Of a DNA stretch of 64,000 nt, positions 1 through 11,399 are shown piece by piece (the stretch's first letter is position 1; each line of letters begins with the position of its first letter). Origin of the DNA: Ctenosaura bakeri (taxonomy: Eukaryota > Chordata > Lepidosauria > Squamata > Iguanidae). The position numbers and the translations under genes are program-made. The DNA is taken from assembly GCA_948474755.1 (NCBI GenBank), contig CAOLHI010001018.1, positions 558,001-622,000 of the forward strand. Reading direction: 5' to 3'. The notes under the pieces are model-generated. The model was not told the DNA's origin and did not search any database. It saw only the letters and a program-made list of their open reading frames with translations.

Positions 1-41
1 GTATATGTGTATGTCTCTGTGTTTGTCTCTGTGTGTGTATG

Positions 42-43
<2 letters not shown>

Positions 44-74
<31 letters not shown>

Positions 75-113
75 TCACGCACACACACACACTCACACAT
101 CTATACATGCACT
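44..113. repeat. TA/CA microsatellite
   Basis: A short TA run passes into a long CA run with occasional CTCACG interruptions. The open frame across it (low-complexity Thr/His/Leu) is not a gene. Confidence 0.95.
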
Positions 114-954
114 ATTACTTTACAAGCCAAAGGATGTGGGTTATTTCTTGGACTTTTGAAAACCTTGTTTTCCTAAGTCTTCCTGAATTAGTTTCGTCCA
201 GTTTACAAATAAAGAAGAAAGAGAAAAAAACAGAATGAAAGAGGAACTGTGTTGTTTAAAATGAAGGATATAGGAAGTTGACTGCCTCCATTACTGTTAT
301 CTGTAATTACAATAGACAGAGGGAAGTATAAAAAGAGCCCTGGAGCCCAAAGAAATGAAGAAAAAAAAAAACCCTTCTGCTCTTGCTGCCCAGTGAAGGT
401 TTTATTGGTGGGTTTAAATGTCTGTCTGCTCCTCTCTTGGTATAAAATACATAGGGAAATTTGGAGTGATGCCAAAAGAGGTTTTGTGAAGAATCTGGGC
501 TTCAGAGATAATTGACAGCATGAAACGCAATGGGACATCCGTGCCGTTTGGCTGGGAATTGTGCTCTGGTACCTTGAATGGAGTACTGTGTTGTAGAGGG
601 CTTTATGAATGGTGTGTGTTGATGAGATGGAAGTGTTGAGAAACAATTGGACCTATATGAATTGATCAGTACATTCGGCCAGAATGATCACACTTCTGCT
701 ACATTGATTTCAAACAGAGTGCTACATGTAGGCTCAGAAGGGCTTCTGTTGGGCTACATAGGGTTTCCACTGATACCTAAAGAAAGTTGCTATTGAAAGT
801 GATTTTTTGGAGTTAATTTCCCCATATCTGGATGAGAAAGGGAAAAATAGATTTTGGTTTCATTTCCTTTATATTGAACAAAGTGTCACATGAAAAGTAG
901 ACCTGGTACTCTTTTCTCTCTCTCCCTCTCTGTCTCTTGTTTGGTCTGTTTTAT

Positions 955-1030
955 AGTTCGTTTTATTTGATTTATTCCTTGCCTTTATCTCCCCAAACTG
1001 GGGCTCAAAGTGGTTCAAGATTTAAAAACT
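955..1030 (-). repeat. L2/CR1-like LINE 3' end fragment
   Basis: Read on the minus strand, this gives a stretch like 'ccactttgagcccc...ggggagataaagg' followed by AATAAA-type repeats. That is the usual 3' terminus of L2-like squamate LINEs. Only the tail is present. Confidence 0.5.
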
Positions 1031-1174
1031 GGCATTGTTGGTTATAATGTTAAAGTGTGAGCAAACAAATTGTTACAGATCTGGATGTAAAATGACAGAA
1101 GTTGAAGTGAAAGTGGTGTCAAAAGCACATTATGTGTACCAGCCCATTCCTTTCCCTTTCTTTAGTACCCATAG

Positions 1175-1440
1175 CTGCTAAAAGCCTGCTTTGAAGAAAA
1201 ATGGACTTTGCCTTCTGGCAGAAGGAAAACAGAGAGGGTGCCTGCCTAGCCTTCCTTGGAAAGGAGTTCCACAGATTCAGAGCAGCCAGAAAGACTCTGG
1301 TAACACCAATGGATTTGGATGGTATGCCAGCTGAGTTTGGTAATGATTAAGAGAGCAATTGTGTAGCCTCTGGAGGGTGTCTCTTGGCCTGTAGGATATG
1401 GTAGATTTCCCCCTTTGAGTGGTTGGAGAAAATGAGAGAG
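1175..1440. repeat. Old interspersed repeat fragment (family not resolved)
   Basis: The block contains 'ggagttccacag', a gap, then 'aaagactctggtaacacc', and a 'cttggcctgtagg' segment. It resembles a repeat seen many times in lizard genomes, but I cannot name the family from sequence alone. It has no coding potential. Confidence 0.3.
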
Positions 1441-1493
1441 CTCACATATTACCTCTCAGAAATCTGATGATGATGTGCCAGTGGATGGAGGTC

Positions 1494-1700
1494 AGCCAGT
1501 GTGGTTTGAATGTTGGACTGGGACTCCAGGTGACCAGGCTTCAAATCCCTGCTCAGAAACCCATTGAGTGACTTTGTGCAAATCACCTTCTCTCAGTCTG
1601 AAAGGAAGGCGATGGCAAACCTTCCAAAGAATCAGTCTTGCCAAGGAAACCCTATGATAGGGTTGTTGTAAGTCAGTGTCATCTGGAAAGCACACAAAAG
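1494..1700 (+). mobile_element. Sauria-type SINE, long form
   Basis: A degenerate tRNA-like head (CCAGTGTGGTTTGAATGTTGG, then CTTCAAATCCCTGC as the B box) is followed by the middle block ('gaaaggaaggcgatggcaaac'). The Bov-B-like tail ('gtaagtcagtgtcatctgg') ends in ACACAAAA. The copy is diverged. Confidence 0.85.
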
Positions 1701-1942
1701 TGGCAGTGGATTGGGAGAGAATGGCTGTGGATGCACACCCCTCCCAGCAGCCCCTCCATCCTGGGGTTAGGCTTATTTGGAGTTCCTTCCCATTGCATGG
1801 AGCAAGGTGGGGTTTCTTTAAAACCTGAAAACTCCTGCAGAGAGGACCACAAAGGGAACAACTGACTTTCTGTTTTCTTCTACCCTGCCAGAAGGAGCCT
1901 GGCAGGATATGTCAAAAGCTCTGATGTTGGGGTGCTATGATC

Positions 1943-1956
1943 TAGAGCACAGGATT
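1943..1956. repeat. Left target-site duplication of the LINE
   Basis: TAGAGCACAGGATT is identical to 2630-2643. The pair delimits the LINE insertion exactly. Confidence 0.9.
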
Positions 1957-2629
1957 CATTTTTCATTTTATTTTATTACGGTCAACAGTCCATTAAAACA
2001 ACATGTTAAAACATTTTAAAACAATACAGATTTAAATAAATATAGTGGCTCACATTTACCAGGGAAAATACAATCAAGATGATAATGGTAGCATACAATA
2101 TAGGTGAGCAGATATTTCATTTACATAGATAAGGAAGATCTAGTTAAAACTGCTAAGTTTAAAAATTTTGCCACTTGAAGAATAATCTCTTTGTCAGAAC
2201 CTTGCAGTAAGATAGCCATTAGAGACTCTATGGGATGCCTAGGGAAGCGTTGTGTGATGGGGTGTAATAAATCTTCCCTAGCCCCTTGGTAGAAACTACA
2301 ACGAAAAAGTACATGTGGTATAGATTCAATTTCCTGATTATCACAGGGGCAGCATCTTTTGCTCAGTAGTGTTTTGTTGAATCTGCCAGTTAGCAAATTT
2401 GAGGGAAGGACGTTAAACCTTGCCAGGGAGAAAGCCCTTCTATATTTTGGAACTGTTAACAAGCTTAAATAAGGCATTCCATCTTTGCAAGGTAAGCATG
2501 ATAAACCCAGTGACTGAAGGGTGCATGGTCCCCTGGCTGTCCCTTGCAGCTCCTGGTAATCAGTTGCCCTCAACTTCTGCTTGACAATAGCTTTGGCCCC
2601 ATCTAAGTCTAGAGATAGCAGATGGAATG
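1957..2629 (-). mobile_element. 5'-truncated non-LTR retrotransposon (LINE), 673 bp
   Basis: The minus strand carries the C-terminal end of a LINE ORF2, with no stop from about 2629 down to 2121. It includes a Cys/His cluster (RCCPCDNQEIESIPHVLFRC) typical of the zinc-knuckle region downstream of reverse transcriptase. It is followed by a short 3' UTR and a tail of AATAAAATAAAATG repeats at 1957-1980. Exact 14-bp direct repeats TAGAGCACAGGATT at 1943-1956 and 2630-2643 flank the insertion, which is diagnostic of target-primed reverse transcription. The open frame continues upstream past the TSD to 2708 by chance. The LINE clade is not assigned. The copy is dead but relatively intact. Confidence 0.85.
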
Positions 2630-2643
2630 TAGAGCACAGGATT
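2630..2643. repeat. Right target-site duplication of the LINE
   Basis: This is the identical partner of 1943-1956. The truncated 5' end of the LINE abuts it. Confidence 0.9.
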
Positions 2644-3480
2644 GCACAAATCTGGTTGACCTTCCAGGTGATATGCATACGTTTAGCTTTGTATACTATT
2701 GGTGTCAATAGAACAAGTTAGTCACACAGTGGCCTTTTCCCAATGGTTTCAGTCGATGGGTGGTGCAATCTTGAACCTTCACTAAGAAGTTGGGGCCCCT
2801 GATTTCAAGGAGGCTCAGTTCTGTTCTTCAGAGTGTGGAAGCTATTTCAGGTAATAGGTTGCTATGGAGCAAAGATGGTTGGAGGGGAGAGTTAGGCCTG
2901 CAATATGGCCTGCCCTGAGGCCCTTGATTTACCTTGGCATCTTCAGGTGCAGCAGAGGATGCTGTCTTATTGCCATTTTGGAGTTACCAGTCTGGTATGG
3001 GGAATGGCTGGGGGTTGGTAGAGGAGAGGGGATTTTGCTTTAGGAGCAAAAGTTTTATGCTGGCCCTGATGGGACCAAGGAGATCCACACAGGATTACAG
3101 TTTCAGGGGTGACTAAAACCTTAGAAAGAGATCAGTAGCTTAAATGTGAACCCACTTTATTTCTACCTTCTTCTTCAGTTCAAGGTTCATCATCTACACT
3201 GAGCTGCAAGTCTCTTTGCTGTTACAGAATTCAGCATTCACTGTGGATTGCTCAGCTGATCTTTAGTCACACATAAGACAGTATCAGTTTCTTGCTTTTA
3301 AGTCTTCAGCCTGCTGAAATCAGCAGGACAAGTTCTTTATCATGATGATGATAACAACAACAACAACAGTATTACTGTATGTAAATGTAAAGCTTTTGAA
3401 CTTTTCTGTAGTACTTTTGAATGCTTTACACCAGTGCTTCTCACTATTTGATGATGTGGCAGACTGGCATTTACCATACT

Positions 3481-3708
3481 GTTGGTGTGGTGTAGTGGTC
3501 TGAGCCTTGGACTACAACCTTGGAGACCAGGATTCAAATCCCTGCTTGGCCATGGAAACCTACTGGGCAAGTTACACTCGTATCCTCAGAGGGTGGTAGA
3601 GGCAAACCTTTTCTGAACAATTCCTGCCAAATAAACTCCTTGATAGGTTTGTCTTAGGGTTACTATTAGTCAGAAATGATATGAAGGCACACAACAACAA
3701 CAACAGTA
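3481..3708 (+). mobile_element. Sauria-type SINE, long form
   Basis: The tRNA-like head has 'ggtgtggtgtagtggtctga' and the B box 'GGATTCAAATCC'. The 'gaggcaaacc' middle block is present. The Bov-B-like tail 'tagtcagaaatgatatgaag' ends in (ACA)n. Confidence 0.92.
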
Positions 3709-3784
3709 TACCAAGGACTAGTACAGTCTACATGCCTTAGGGTAATTGTATTTGCATAGTTACTTGGAAATTTGCCCTGGACTG

Positions 3785-3905
3785 GCAGCTGGTGGAGAAC
3801 CTTTAGCCTTTGAGATGTTCTGGATTGCAACTCCCACCATCCCTTACCATTGATTGTGCTGTATGGGGCGGATGGGAGTTGTGGAAACCAAAGGTTCTCT
3901 GCCCC
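3785..3905. mobile_element. Palindromic MITE ('aactccca' type)
   Basis: The left arm 'gagaacctttagcctttgag...gattgcaactcccacc' mirrors the right arm 'gatgggagttgtgg...ccaaaggttctctgcc'. This is a common fold-back DNA element of squamate genomes, probably a non-autonomous hAT. Confidence 0.65.
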
Positions 3906-4739
3906 TTCACTGTTGATTTGTCACTTATTGTTGCAACCTTAGGGTGTAACACTAGGGCGTGCTCAAGTATGCTTATACATCATTTAAATCAGGGAGCCAG
4001 GCAGCTCTCCAGAAGTTGTAGGATTGTGTTTTCTAGCAGGACTGATCAGGCCAGTGGAGTGGAATGAGGGGAGCAATACCTGAAGGGCTGATTAGTTTCC
4101 ACCCCTAATTTAAATGAACACAATGAGCAGTCTATAATCTTACAAAGCTCATACTTTAATGTATTTAAATATTGTGCTGAATTGTACCTTATGTGTATGT
4201 TTTTAAAGCCCTCTGGAAGTTCAGCCTTAATATTGAGTGTTAGCCAGACCCACACGTAAATGGATAGCGCTACTTCTAGTGTTCTTCTGTGCCAAGGTCA
4301 ACCTCTGTGTGCACTATGTGAGTGCTTTCTCCTGGTGCTTTGTGTGCTTCCCCTCATAACACAGAATGGAGAAGCCTATTGGGGAAAAAGGAGCGCCAGT
4401 GCTGATGGATGATACGTGTTGGTTTTAAAGCACCCTTTGGCGTTTGGAGACCCAGGTGCAAGCTCTCCTTTGTGAGTGACCTTAACAGACATGAACCTTC
4501 TTTGGGGAGTCCTCTGTAAAGAAAAACGTAGTTACAGGGTAGGTAACATCAGCAGTAATCCCAGTTCTGTGGGATTAAGTTCTGCTGGGGCCAGTGGGAC
4601 TTACTTTTGAGTGGACACATATTGGGCGGCACTGCTAGTCTGATGTTCTGTTTTGTTCTGTTCTCACTTGAAGCCTTTGAAGAAGGGCCAGTTCTAATGC
4701 AATGTTGTCCATGTTATTGTATATCTGTAAATATTGGAC

Positions 4740-4805
4740 AAGTTGGGTTTTTTGGACTGCAGCTCCCAGCATCTCCCAGCCAGCGTGGCAATGAACCTCA
4801 GAGAG
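4740..4805. mobile_element. Half of a palindromic MITE ('ctgcagctcccagcat' type)
   Basis: 'tttttggactgcagctccca' and 'ccagccagcgtggcaatg' match the left arm of the fold-back elements at 7940 and 28900. The right arm is not clear. Confidence 0.45.
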
Positions 4806-4862
4806 TGCTATTGGCTGCACTTCTGAAGCACTATCTTCCTATACAAACTTAGCTGAGTCTGT

Positions 4863-5261
4863 GGCCATTTCTGCACAATGGAGCGGTGCTGTTTCCGGGA
4901 GAGGATGGCAGTGGTTGGCAGGTCGTGCTTCTGCATGACATTGTTGCTGGCCCACTGCCATCCTGTCCTTAAGTGTCATGCTCCTGCAGTTTGCACAGAA
5001 CAGAAAAAAATCCATTTTGCACCTGTGATTGTGTAGAGCTCCCGTTGCCCCCGGCTGTGTGGAAGCACAATGGCGATGCTTCCTTCTGTAGCGCAGCAAT
5101 GGAAAGTGCCTGGCTGTGCTGTAGAAGGAAGAGGTGGTGCCATTTCACACTTTTCTGCGTGGAGCAAGCTGGTACAGAGGGAAATGTTGCTGATCTGCTC
5201 CCTTCCAGACCTGGGATTGCAGTGCAATGACACGAAAGTGTGTCATTGTATGGAAATGGCC
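4863..5261. mobile_element. MITE with GGCCATTTC terminal inverted repeats, about 399 bp
   Basis: The left end GGCCATTTCTGCACAATG and the right end CATTGTATGGAAATGGCC are inverted copies of each other. The interior is GC-richer than its surroundings and has a 12-bp inverted repeat (4903-4914 with 4952-4963). Open frames on both strands here (for example minus 4969-5364) result from composition. The TSD is not resolved. The termini resemble those of the PIF/Harbinger-like element at 49989. Confidence 0.7.
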
Positions 5262-5489
5262 TTAGGATCTTCAAGGGAGGGCTTTCTCTCACTCCTATGA
5301 CTGATGAGGACACAAGAGAGGGCTTTTTTGGTGGCCGCTCCCAGGCTGTGAACATCCCTTCCATGGGAAGTCTGGCCTTTCCTCTGCTATCCTCACAGTC
5401 TTAGTCAAAAACCTTTTTATGTAAATAGGCAATTGATGGTGAATTGGTTCTGGGCAATCTTCATATGGCGTGTGTGCAGTATTGATGTC

Positions 5490-5672
5490 TTTACTGTTAT
5501 GTTTTTAAATGATTTTATACTTTGTAAAACTAATATGTTTTAATATATAATTTACGACTTTTTAAAATCTTAAGGTTTTTTTTAAGCTTTATCTTCTTTT
5601 AGCCCTGTTGTAAGCCAGTTTGGTCCTGCTTTGGAAGAAAGCTGGGTTATGCAATAAATAAATATAAACAAA
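5490..5672 (+). repeat. LINE 3' end with AATA tail
   Basis: AT-rich 3' UTR is followed by 'gttgtaagccagtttggtcc' and 'agctgggttatgcaataaat'. This matches the 'taaaccgccttgag...ggtataaataaata' terminus of L2-like LINEs. Only the 3' end remains. Confidence 0.55.
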
Positions 5673-6263
5673 CATACTTAGGAGATTTACATGCACGTGA
5701 AGTCCAAAGAAAGCGTGATACTTAGTAGAGTTGAAATGGTTTCTGGGGTTGCCAGTATCTTATTTGAAGACATAGCCTGTTGCATTAGGCACTGGAAACA
5801 TTTTTCCATATTTCAGGATCCACCTACCCTAGTGCGGTATCAGTGCTTCCTCCTTCCTCCTCCTGTGCCTGTTGTTGTGAACCAAACTGTTGTTTGTACT
5901 TCTCAGCAGGAAAGATGGGAAACTATCCTTCAGAATAATAGCATAACAGTAGCCAGAATGGTTTCTTGGAGGTTATCATCTTTGTCCCCTGTTAGGCAGG
6001 TTTTAAAAATTTATACCAAAGGTTGAGAGTTGGGCATTGTAGGTAACATTACATGTTTGAAACAAATACAAATATGAATGCTGTGACAACTTTAGTCTAA
6101 TAAGATAGTAACTGCACCCAGTCCCCTTCACATTACAGATAGTTATTCAACTAAAGCCCCCGCTCCTCAAAAAAATAAAAAAACAAAAAAACAAACAAAT
6201 CCGGCTTAGGACTGACTGTGGAAAAATTGATGGTAGAGCTTCCCAAGGGTTTGAGAGAAAGAA

Positions 6264-6370
6264 GTGCTATTCATTTTAAGTGCAATTCTACTCACAGTTA
6301 GGCTGCTTAAATCCTATTTCAAGAAGAATTGCATTGATTTTCGTGGGATTTAAGCAGCTTCACTTTGTGA
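6264..6370. repeat. Old palindromic interspersed repeat
   Basis: 'aggctgcttaaatcc' on the left and 'ggatttaagcagctt' (or a close variant) on the right are inverted relative to each other around 'gaattgcattgattttcg'. It resembles the ancient 'caatgggacttactt' fold-back repeat. Other fragments of that type lie near 4560-4620, 8085-8165, 11060-11120, 31300-31370 and 33650-33730. Confidence 0.45.
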
Positions 6371-6785
6371 AGGACTATCTGTCAATTTTATATTTTAATA
6401 CTTTTTAAAGTGTTCAGGTTGCCCATTTGAAATAAAGCAGCAGTTCCAGTGACAAGGCTAGAAAATAGGCTGATGCGATGGTTGCAATGCTTGTGGAAGT
6501 GATGTGTAAACAATGTGCATTTCCAGCTACAAAAATGTGAAAATAAAAAAAAAGTAAAGGAACTAATAATATGCTTCAAAAATATTAAGCTTACCTGTAT
6601 GCCTGTCTATCAGTAAATATTTGTGCTGTGGTCTTGGTGTCAAAGAAGTGCATTCATTTGAAAAAGTCAGTCTGTGAAGATGTATCTCAGAAGGAGCTGT
6701 ATTTTCAGAAGATGTCCCTAGCATGCGTATGTGGGACAAACCCTACTCTGCTCAATGAGATTTACTTCTAGGTAAATGTGCTTAT

Positions 6786-6985
6786 CCAGTGTGGTGTAGT
6801 AGCTTGAGTATTGGGCTAGAACTCTGGGAAACCAGGGCTCAAATCCCTGCTTAGCTGTGAAAACCCTTTGGGTGTTCTTGGGCAGGTCACTTCTCAGCCT
6901 TAGAGGAAAACAATGGCAAACATCTTCTGAATAAAATTGTGCCAAGAAAACCCTTTGATAGAATCATCAAAAAGGCTAACTAACT
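6786..6985 (+). mobile_element. Sauria-type SINE, long form, tail lost
   Basis: The head 'gtgtggtgtagtagcttgag', the B box 'GGCTCAAATCC' and the middle block 'caatggcaaacatc' are present. The copy ends at 'ccctttgatagaatcatc' without the usual Bov-B tail, so the 3' end is truncated or replaced. Confidence 0.8.
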
Positions 6986-7734
6986 AACTTTCTGAACAAC
7001 ATCTCTTAGAATCCTCCAGCCATCAAGGCCAATTTCTGTGACAATCCTGTGCTAACCTTTTGAACTCAATTAGATTTAATAGTGCTGTTTAGTTACTGTT
7101 TTCAGATTGCAAAAAGCCTTATGTTTTGGGAAGGCAAACGTCTTCTTTTCCTTGCACTTGCAAAACATGAGAAAAACAGTTCAGGAAGACTGCTCCCTTT
7201 GCAGAATACATCTGTGGGATTTGCTCTAAATTCCCTTTAGGCAGTGAGTTTTATCCTCTAATGCTTCGGATATATTTCCTAGTTGCCACTATTTTTCTTG
7301 GCCTGTGGTCATGAATCCAATTACTTGTGATTTTTCGACCACTCTGATCCTTAAAATATTGCATGCCAACATAGGTCCAGTTTATTTCATTAGAACTTAA
7401 TAATATTTACATGGCTTCGATTCAGAGGCTGGAGTTGACAGATCTTATTTGCAGTATGCATAATTATTATCTCTTCTTTGGCATAGCCATGCCTGCTTAC
7501 CAATACTCTGCATAAATGAACTGTATTAGAAATCCTTGTGAAATGTTTAAATGCTTATCATAGTTTGTGGAAAGGCAGCATTTAAAGATCTTGGTTGGAT
7601 AATGAGCTAGAACGGTTTCCACGCAGTAAGTAATGTTCAACTCTTCATAATTGGCTAATTAATACTGTCTGTCTAGGCTAATAAAATTTATTTTAGCCAT
7701 CATAAGTAAGAAATGGTAAGTCATTTGTTCCTTT

Positions 7735-7750
7735 TTTTTTTTTTTTTAAT
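7735..7750. repeat. Poly-T tract
   Basis: A run of T with no flanking retroposon identified. It lies in otherwise unremarkable AT-rich intron (6990-7930), where I see nothing else. Confidence 0.6.
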
Positions 7751-7939
7751 AAAGCACATTAGGACATGCATTTTCCCCAATGGCAGTTTACTTAAAAGGG
7801 CTGTAATTTTTGCTTGCATTTCTATGAATATATTAAGCTTTATCTGCAGTTTTGGTTTCTATATGTAGTAATACATATAACAGGTTTGCTTTAGAAATTT
7901 CTTGATCCTCTTCATGTTTGCCCAGAAAAAATGTTTATC

Positions 7940-8062
7940 CAAGTCTGAAAAACTACTTTTTGGAATTGCAACTCCTAGAATTCTTCAGCCAGCATGGTCA
8001 ACCACCATGTTGATTGGGGATTCTGGGGTTTGTAGTCAAAAGTGTAATTTTTTTTCAAGCTC
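7940..8062. mobile_element. Palindromic MITE ('attctggg' type)
   Basis: The left arm 'actttttggaattgcaactc' and right arm 'ggggtttgtagtcaaaagt' form an imperfect hairpin around 'agccagcatggtcaacc'. Confidence 0.65.
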
Positions 8063-8268
8063 TGGGTCCCAGAGAATTCAATGGGACATATTATTTTTTG
8101 AGTATATTCAAGTAAATCGTGTAAGACCACTGAGACTTACCTCTGAGTAGATACACATAGGATCAAGCTGTTAGTATGGCAAAATGGGGTGCTTACCTTT
8201 GCAGTTGTCCATCCTTGGTTTAATTTTAATGTTAGTTTTTGAGAACCATGTTATCTGTCTGTGTACTG

Positions 8269-8585
8269 CAGAGTTTTCCAAACTTTTTATGTTGGTGACA
8301 CACTTTTTAGACATGCACCATTTTGTGACACAGTAGTTCAATAAGTAATTCAGTAAGTGGAGGCAACCCTTCCACACAAGCCCGGCCTGCCCCTGCTGCC
8401 CTCACCAGGGTCTTCCTCAGCCCAGGGTGGCAGCGGCAGCAGGATCAGAGACAGCCCCTTCGCCCAGGCCTGCCCTACCCTGGTGGTGGGAGAGGCAGCC
8501 CCTTCGCCTGTTATGTTCGCGTGACACACCTACACACTGCAACCGACACCCTAACGTATGGCGACACACCATTTGGAAAGCTCTG
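8269..8585. mobile_element. Non-autonomous hAT transposon, 317 bp
   Basis: The terminal inverted repeats are CAGAGTTTTCCAAA and TTTGGAAAGCTCTG. Flanking 8-bp repeats GTGTACTG (8261-8268) and CTGTACTG (8586-8593) differ by one base, as expected of an old hAT TSD. The core is GC-rich and contains two 'acagccccttcgcc'-like blocks near 8452 and 8494. There is no transposase. The reading frames through it, on both strands, are not genes. Confidence 0.88.
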
Positions 8586-9074
8586 CTGTACTGTTTTCCA
8601 GGCCTCACTTGTGCTCTTTTCCAACTTAATCACGTAGGTAAAGTGCTTGCATCCCAGAATATAATTAATTCTGATTATGTGGGCCATATGTTTAAATCAA
8701 TGGGGAAATACATTATTTTTCCTCTAAATTGCCTCTCTGAAAGAGGAAACAGAACTTTTCAGTTTATTTCAGTGATTTGGAAAGGGGCCAACTTCCTGAG
8801 AGGGTGTGCTGCTTTTCACAGAATGGTGCTCCTAAGTTCCTCAAGTCAAATTATGTCTTTGCTAAGCACACAAAAAATGTATTGACAACATAGGAAATTT
8901 GGAAGAAGGTAGGTTTCTAGAAGAAGAATTGCTTGCTTGTGCAGACCTCCAAAATAAACTTATGTAAATGAAGGCATGTTCTAATATGCCCATGGATGAT
9001 AAAAGATTTATTTTGGTGAAGGTGACTTAAGGTAAATTCCAATAGAGCAAACATGGGGATGATGCTTAGTTTTT

Positions 9075-9215
9075 GTAGCTCAGAAACTAGGAATCTCCAG
9101 ATGTTGTTGAATTGTAACTGCGGTTGCCCCTACTACTGTCTATTCTGGCCAGAGCTGATGGGAACTGCAGATAGCTGTATCTTGAGAGCTGTACATTCCT
9201 CCCCCCTACATTCTG
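9075..9215. mobile_element. Palindromic MITE ('aactccca' type), diverged
   Basis: 'ctccagatgttgttgaattg' on the left and 'gagctgatgggaactgcaga' on the right match the two arms of the element at 3785. Confidence 0.55.
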
Positions 9216-11060
9216 ATAGATTACTTTGGTCTGGTTGAATCTGACCCAGCCTGATCATGTGGCTTAATATTCCAACCATGATAGATTTTTGTCACTCACA
9301 AGATGTGACAGCACTGGAGTACAATTGAGCACCAGAGCTTGGAAAGATACCTTTAAATAGTAATTAGTTGCAGTTGTAATTCTAAGTCCCAGGTGGTTAG
9401 TTGCTGTTACAGTTCCAATTTGAAACAATCTCTTTGCTTTCTTGAAAGTAACCAAGTGGTTACTTTAATTTCTTAAAGTGTGTGTGCACGCACACGCACC
9501 CCTACACATCTGAGTGCTACAAGCTGCTGGCTTGGGGTCAGAAACACTCTTCTGTCATTTTGCTTTGCTATGTGGGTTTTGAGACAGTATGAGTGAGCAC
9601 TTGATACATCTGCTGTTCTGTGAAGCTATAGCTTCTTAACTTGGAAAGGAATTACAGTTATTATGTGCACAAAGAGTGACGTTAACCCTTGCTGAGTAGT
9701 TTTGTATATTAATTATAGGGAAGTTCCTCACAATGTGTTATTTGCCCCTATTTATTGCAAACTGTGAGCTCTTTGTAAAAAGTCTTGTCATGTTCTCTGC
9801 CTTGGGTTCCGATACTGTGTGAAGGAATGTTACTAACTGTGTCGTATATTGGAGAATGGTCAGGACAACCTTGGAAATCAGTCTGCAGAAGATACCACAT
9901 TACGAAATTTCTTATTAGCATGATTGTCCTTTGTGCTCTGTGCATGTAAATCAACTTTTTAAAATCCTTCGATTTTTTGCCTTTAACAGTAATTAAATAA
10001 TCATGCTGACAAAGAATGTTTGAGGGGGAAAAGGGTGGATGCAGCAGGAGTCTTCAGGAATGAAGCTGAAAGTAATGGCTGTCTGTTGCATATGTACCAA
10101 AAAACTCACTTCAAGGGATGACTTTTTGTTTTAATAGATCAGAAATACTTTGAAGTTAAACTACAGAAAAGAGGAAACTCTTGATTGGGTTTAATCACCT
10201 AGAAGCACTTTATACTCGCTCCAAATGATTAGTTATTTGCCTTCTTTACAATAGGGGGAGGAAAGTCTTCAGGTTTACATGATGAATGTTATTATTTATA
10301 ATAGAACCCCCAAAATTCGCCAGCTGGAATATGGTGCAAAAGACATCCGTTTAGAATTAAGTCACAGACTAGGAATTTAAGACTCATTGGAAATCACAGT
10401 CCTCCCACACAAACATTCACTTTCATTCATCTTTGGTGCTCTTCATTTATTATTTGGAGAATGAGGGAGTAATTTTGTTTTTGCTCTTCTTGAATAATTA
10501 GGAGCACCAATTCCTGGCCAGACCTATCTTTTGCCCTCCTCTATTCTGCAAAATGAATTAAATTAGACTCAGCATTTTTAACACTCTTAGCTTGGTTGCT
10601 TTGTAAAAAGGTTTTGAAACATTGTCTTCAAAGATGTCTTTTAGACTGTCAGATGTCTAAATAGGAAAGTAACATTGTATTTACTTGATGGCTTTGTAAA
10701 ATCCTTATGTTTAATCTTAAAGAGTGCAGGACACAGTTTTAGGCTGTAATTATATGTACTACCTTTGAGTAATGAAATTGTGCTTCCATATTATCCATGG
10801 AATTTTTTTTGCTTTCAGGTTTTAAGCACTAGTAATTTTTTAAAAAAAGAATTTGCTTGATGGGTAAGGAGTTTGTTAGATGAAGAAAATGTGCTTATGT
10901 GTGTTTTTGGAAAATGTGTTTTTGGAAATATGCAACAAAAGCTGAATTAGGTAAAATAGTGCTAGCTACAGGCACAATCCAGAAAATAATTGATGAATCT
11001 GTTTATATTTTCAGCAGACTCAAATATTATTTTTTTCCCTTAGAGGCTGTGTTAGATCCA
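9216..11060. other. Intronic stretch without recognised elements
   Basis: The sequence is AT-rich and apparently unique, apart from a short TG/CA patch at 9478-9500. No exon-like segment with good splice sites was noticed. Confidence 0.5.
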
Positions 11061-11163
11061 GAGTTAAGTAGTAACTCCTGATTTCAGTGGTTGTGTTCTA
11101 AGTCTTTCTAGGAGCACAATCCTAACCGGTCAAGGCTGTTACAAGTTTTCTTAGGACTGAGAA

Positions 11164-11372
11164 GAGCCAGTGTTGTGTAGTGGTTTGACTGTTGGACTTT
11201 GAACCTAGAGACCAGGGTTCGATTCCCAACTTGGCCATGGAAACCCACTGGGTGACCTTGCGTGTATCATATACTCTCAGTCCCAGAAAACCCTGTGATA
11301 GGTTCACCTTAGGGTCGCCAAAACTCAGAAATGATTTAAAGGCATACAATAACAACAATAATACTCCCCCTG
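11164..11372 (+). mobile_element. Sauria-type SINE, short form
   Basis: The head 'gagccagtgttgtgtagtgg' and B box 'GGTTCGATTCC' are well preserved. The middle is shortened to 'cccagaaaaccctgtgatag' and the Bov-B tail ends in AACAACAATAATA. Confidence 0.93.
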
Positions 11373-11399
11373 ACCTAACTTTGCCCTGGCATTTCAGTT

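Noticed and set aside
4969..5364. Cluster of overlapping frames up to 131 residues
   Set aside because: The inverted-repeat MITE at 4863-5261 accounts for them; frames are open on both strands over the same bases.
8427..8885. 152-residue + strand frame
   Set aside because: Its first part lies in the hAT MITE (to 8585) and the rest in unrelated intron. There is no domain.
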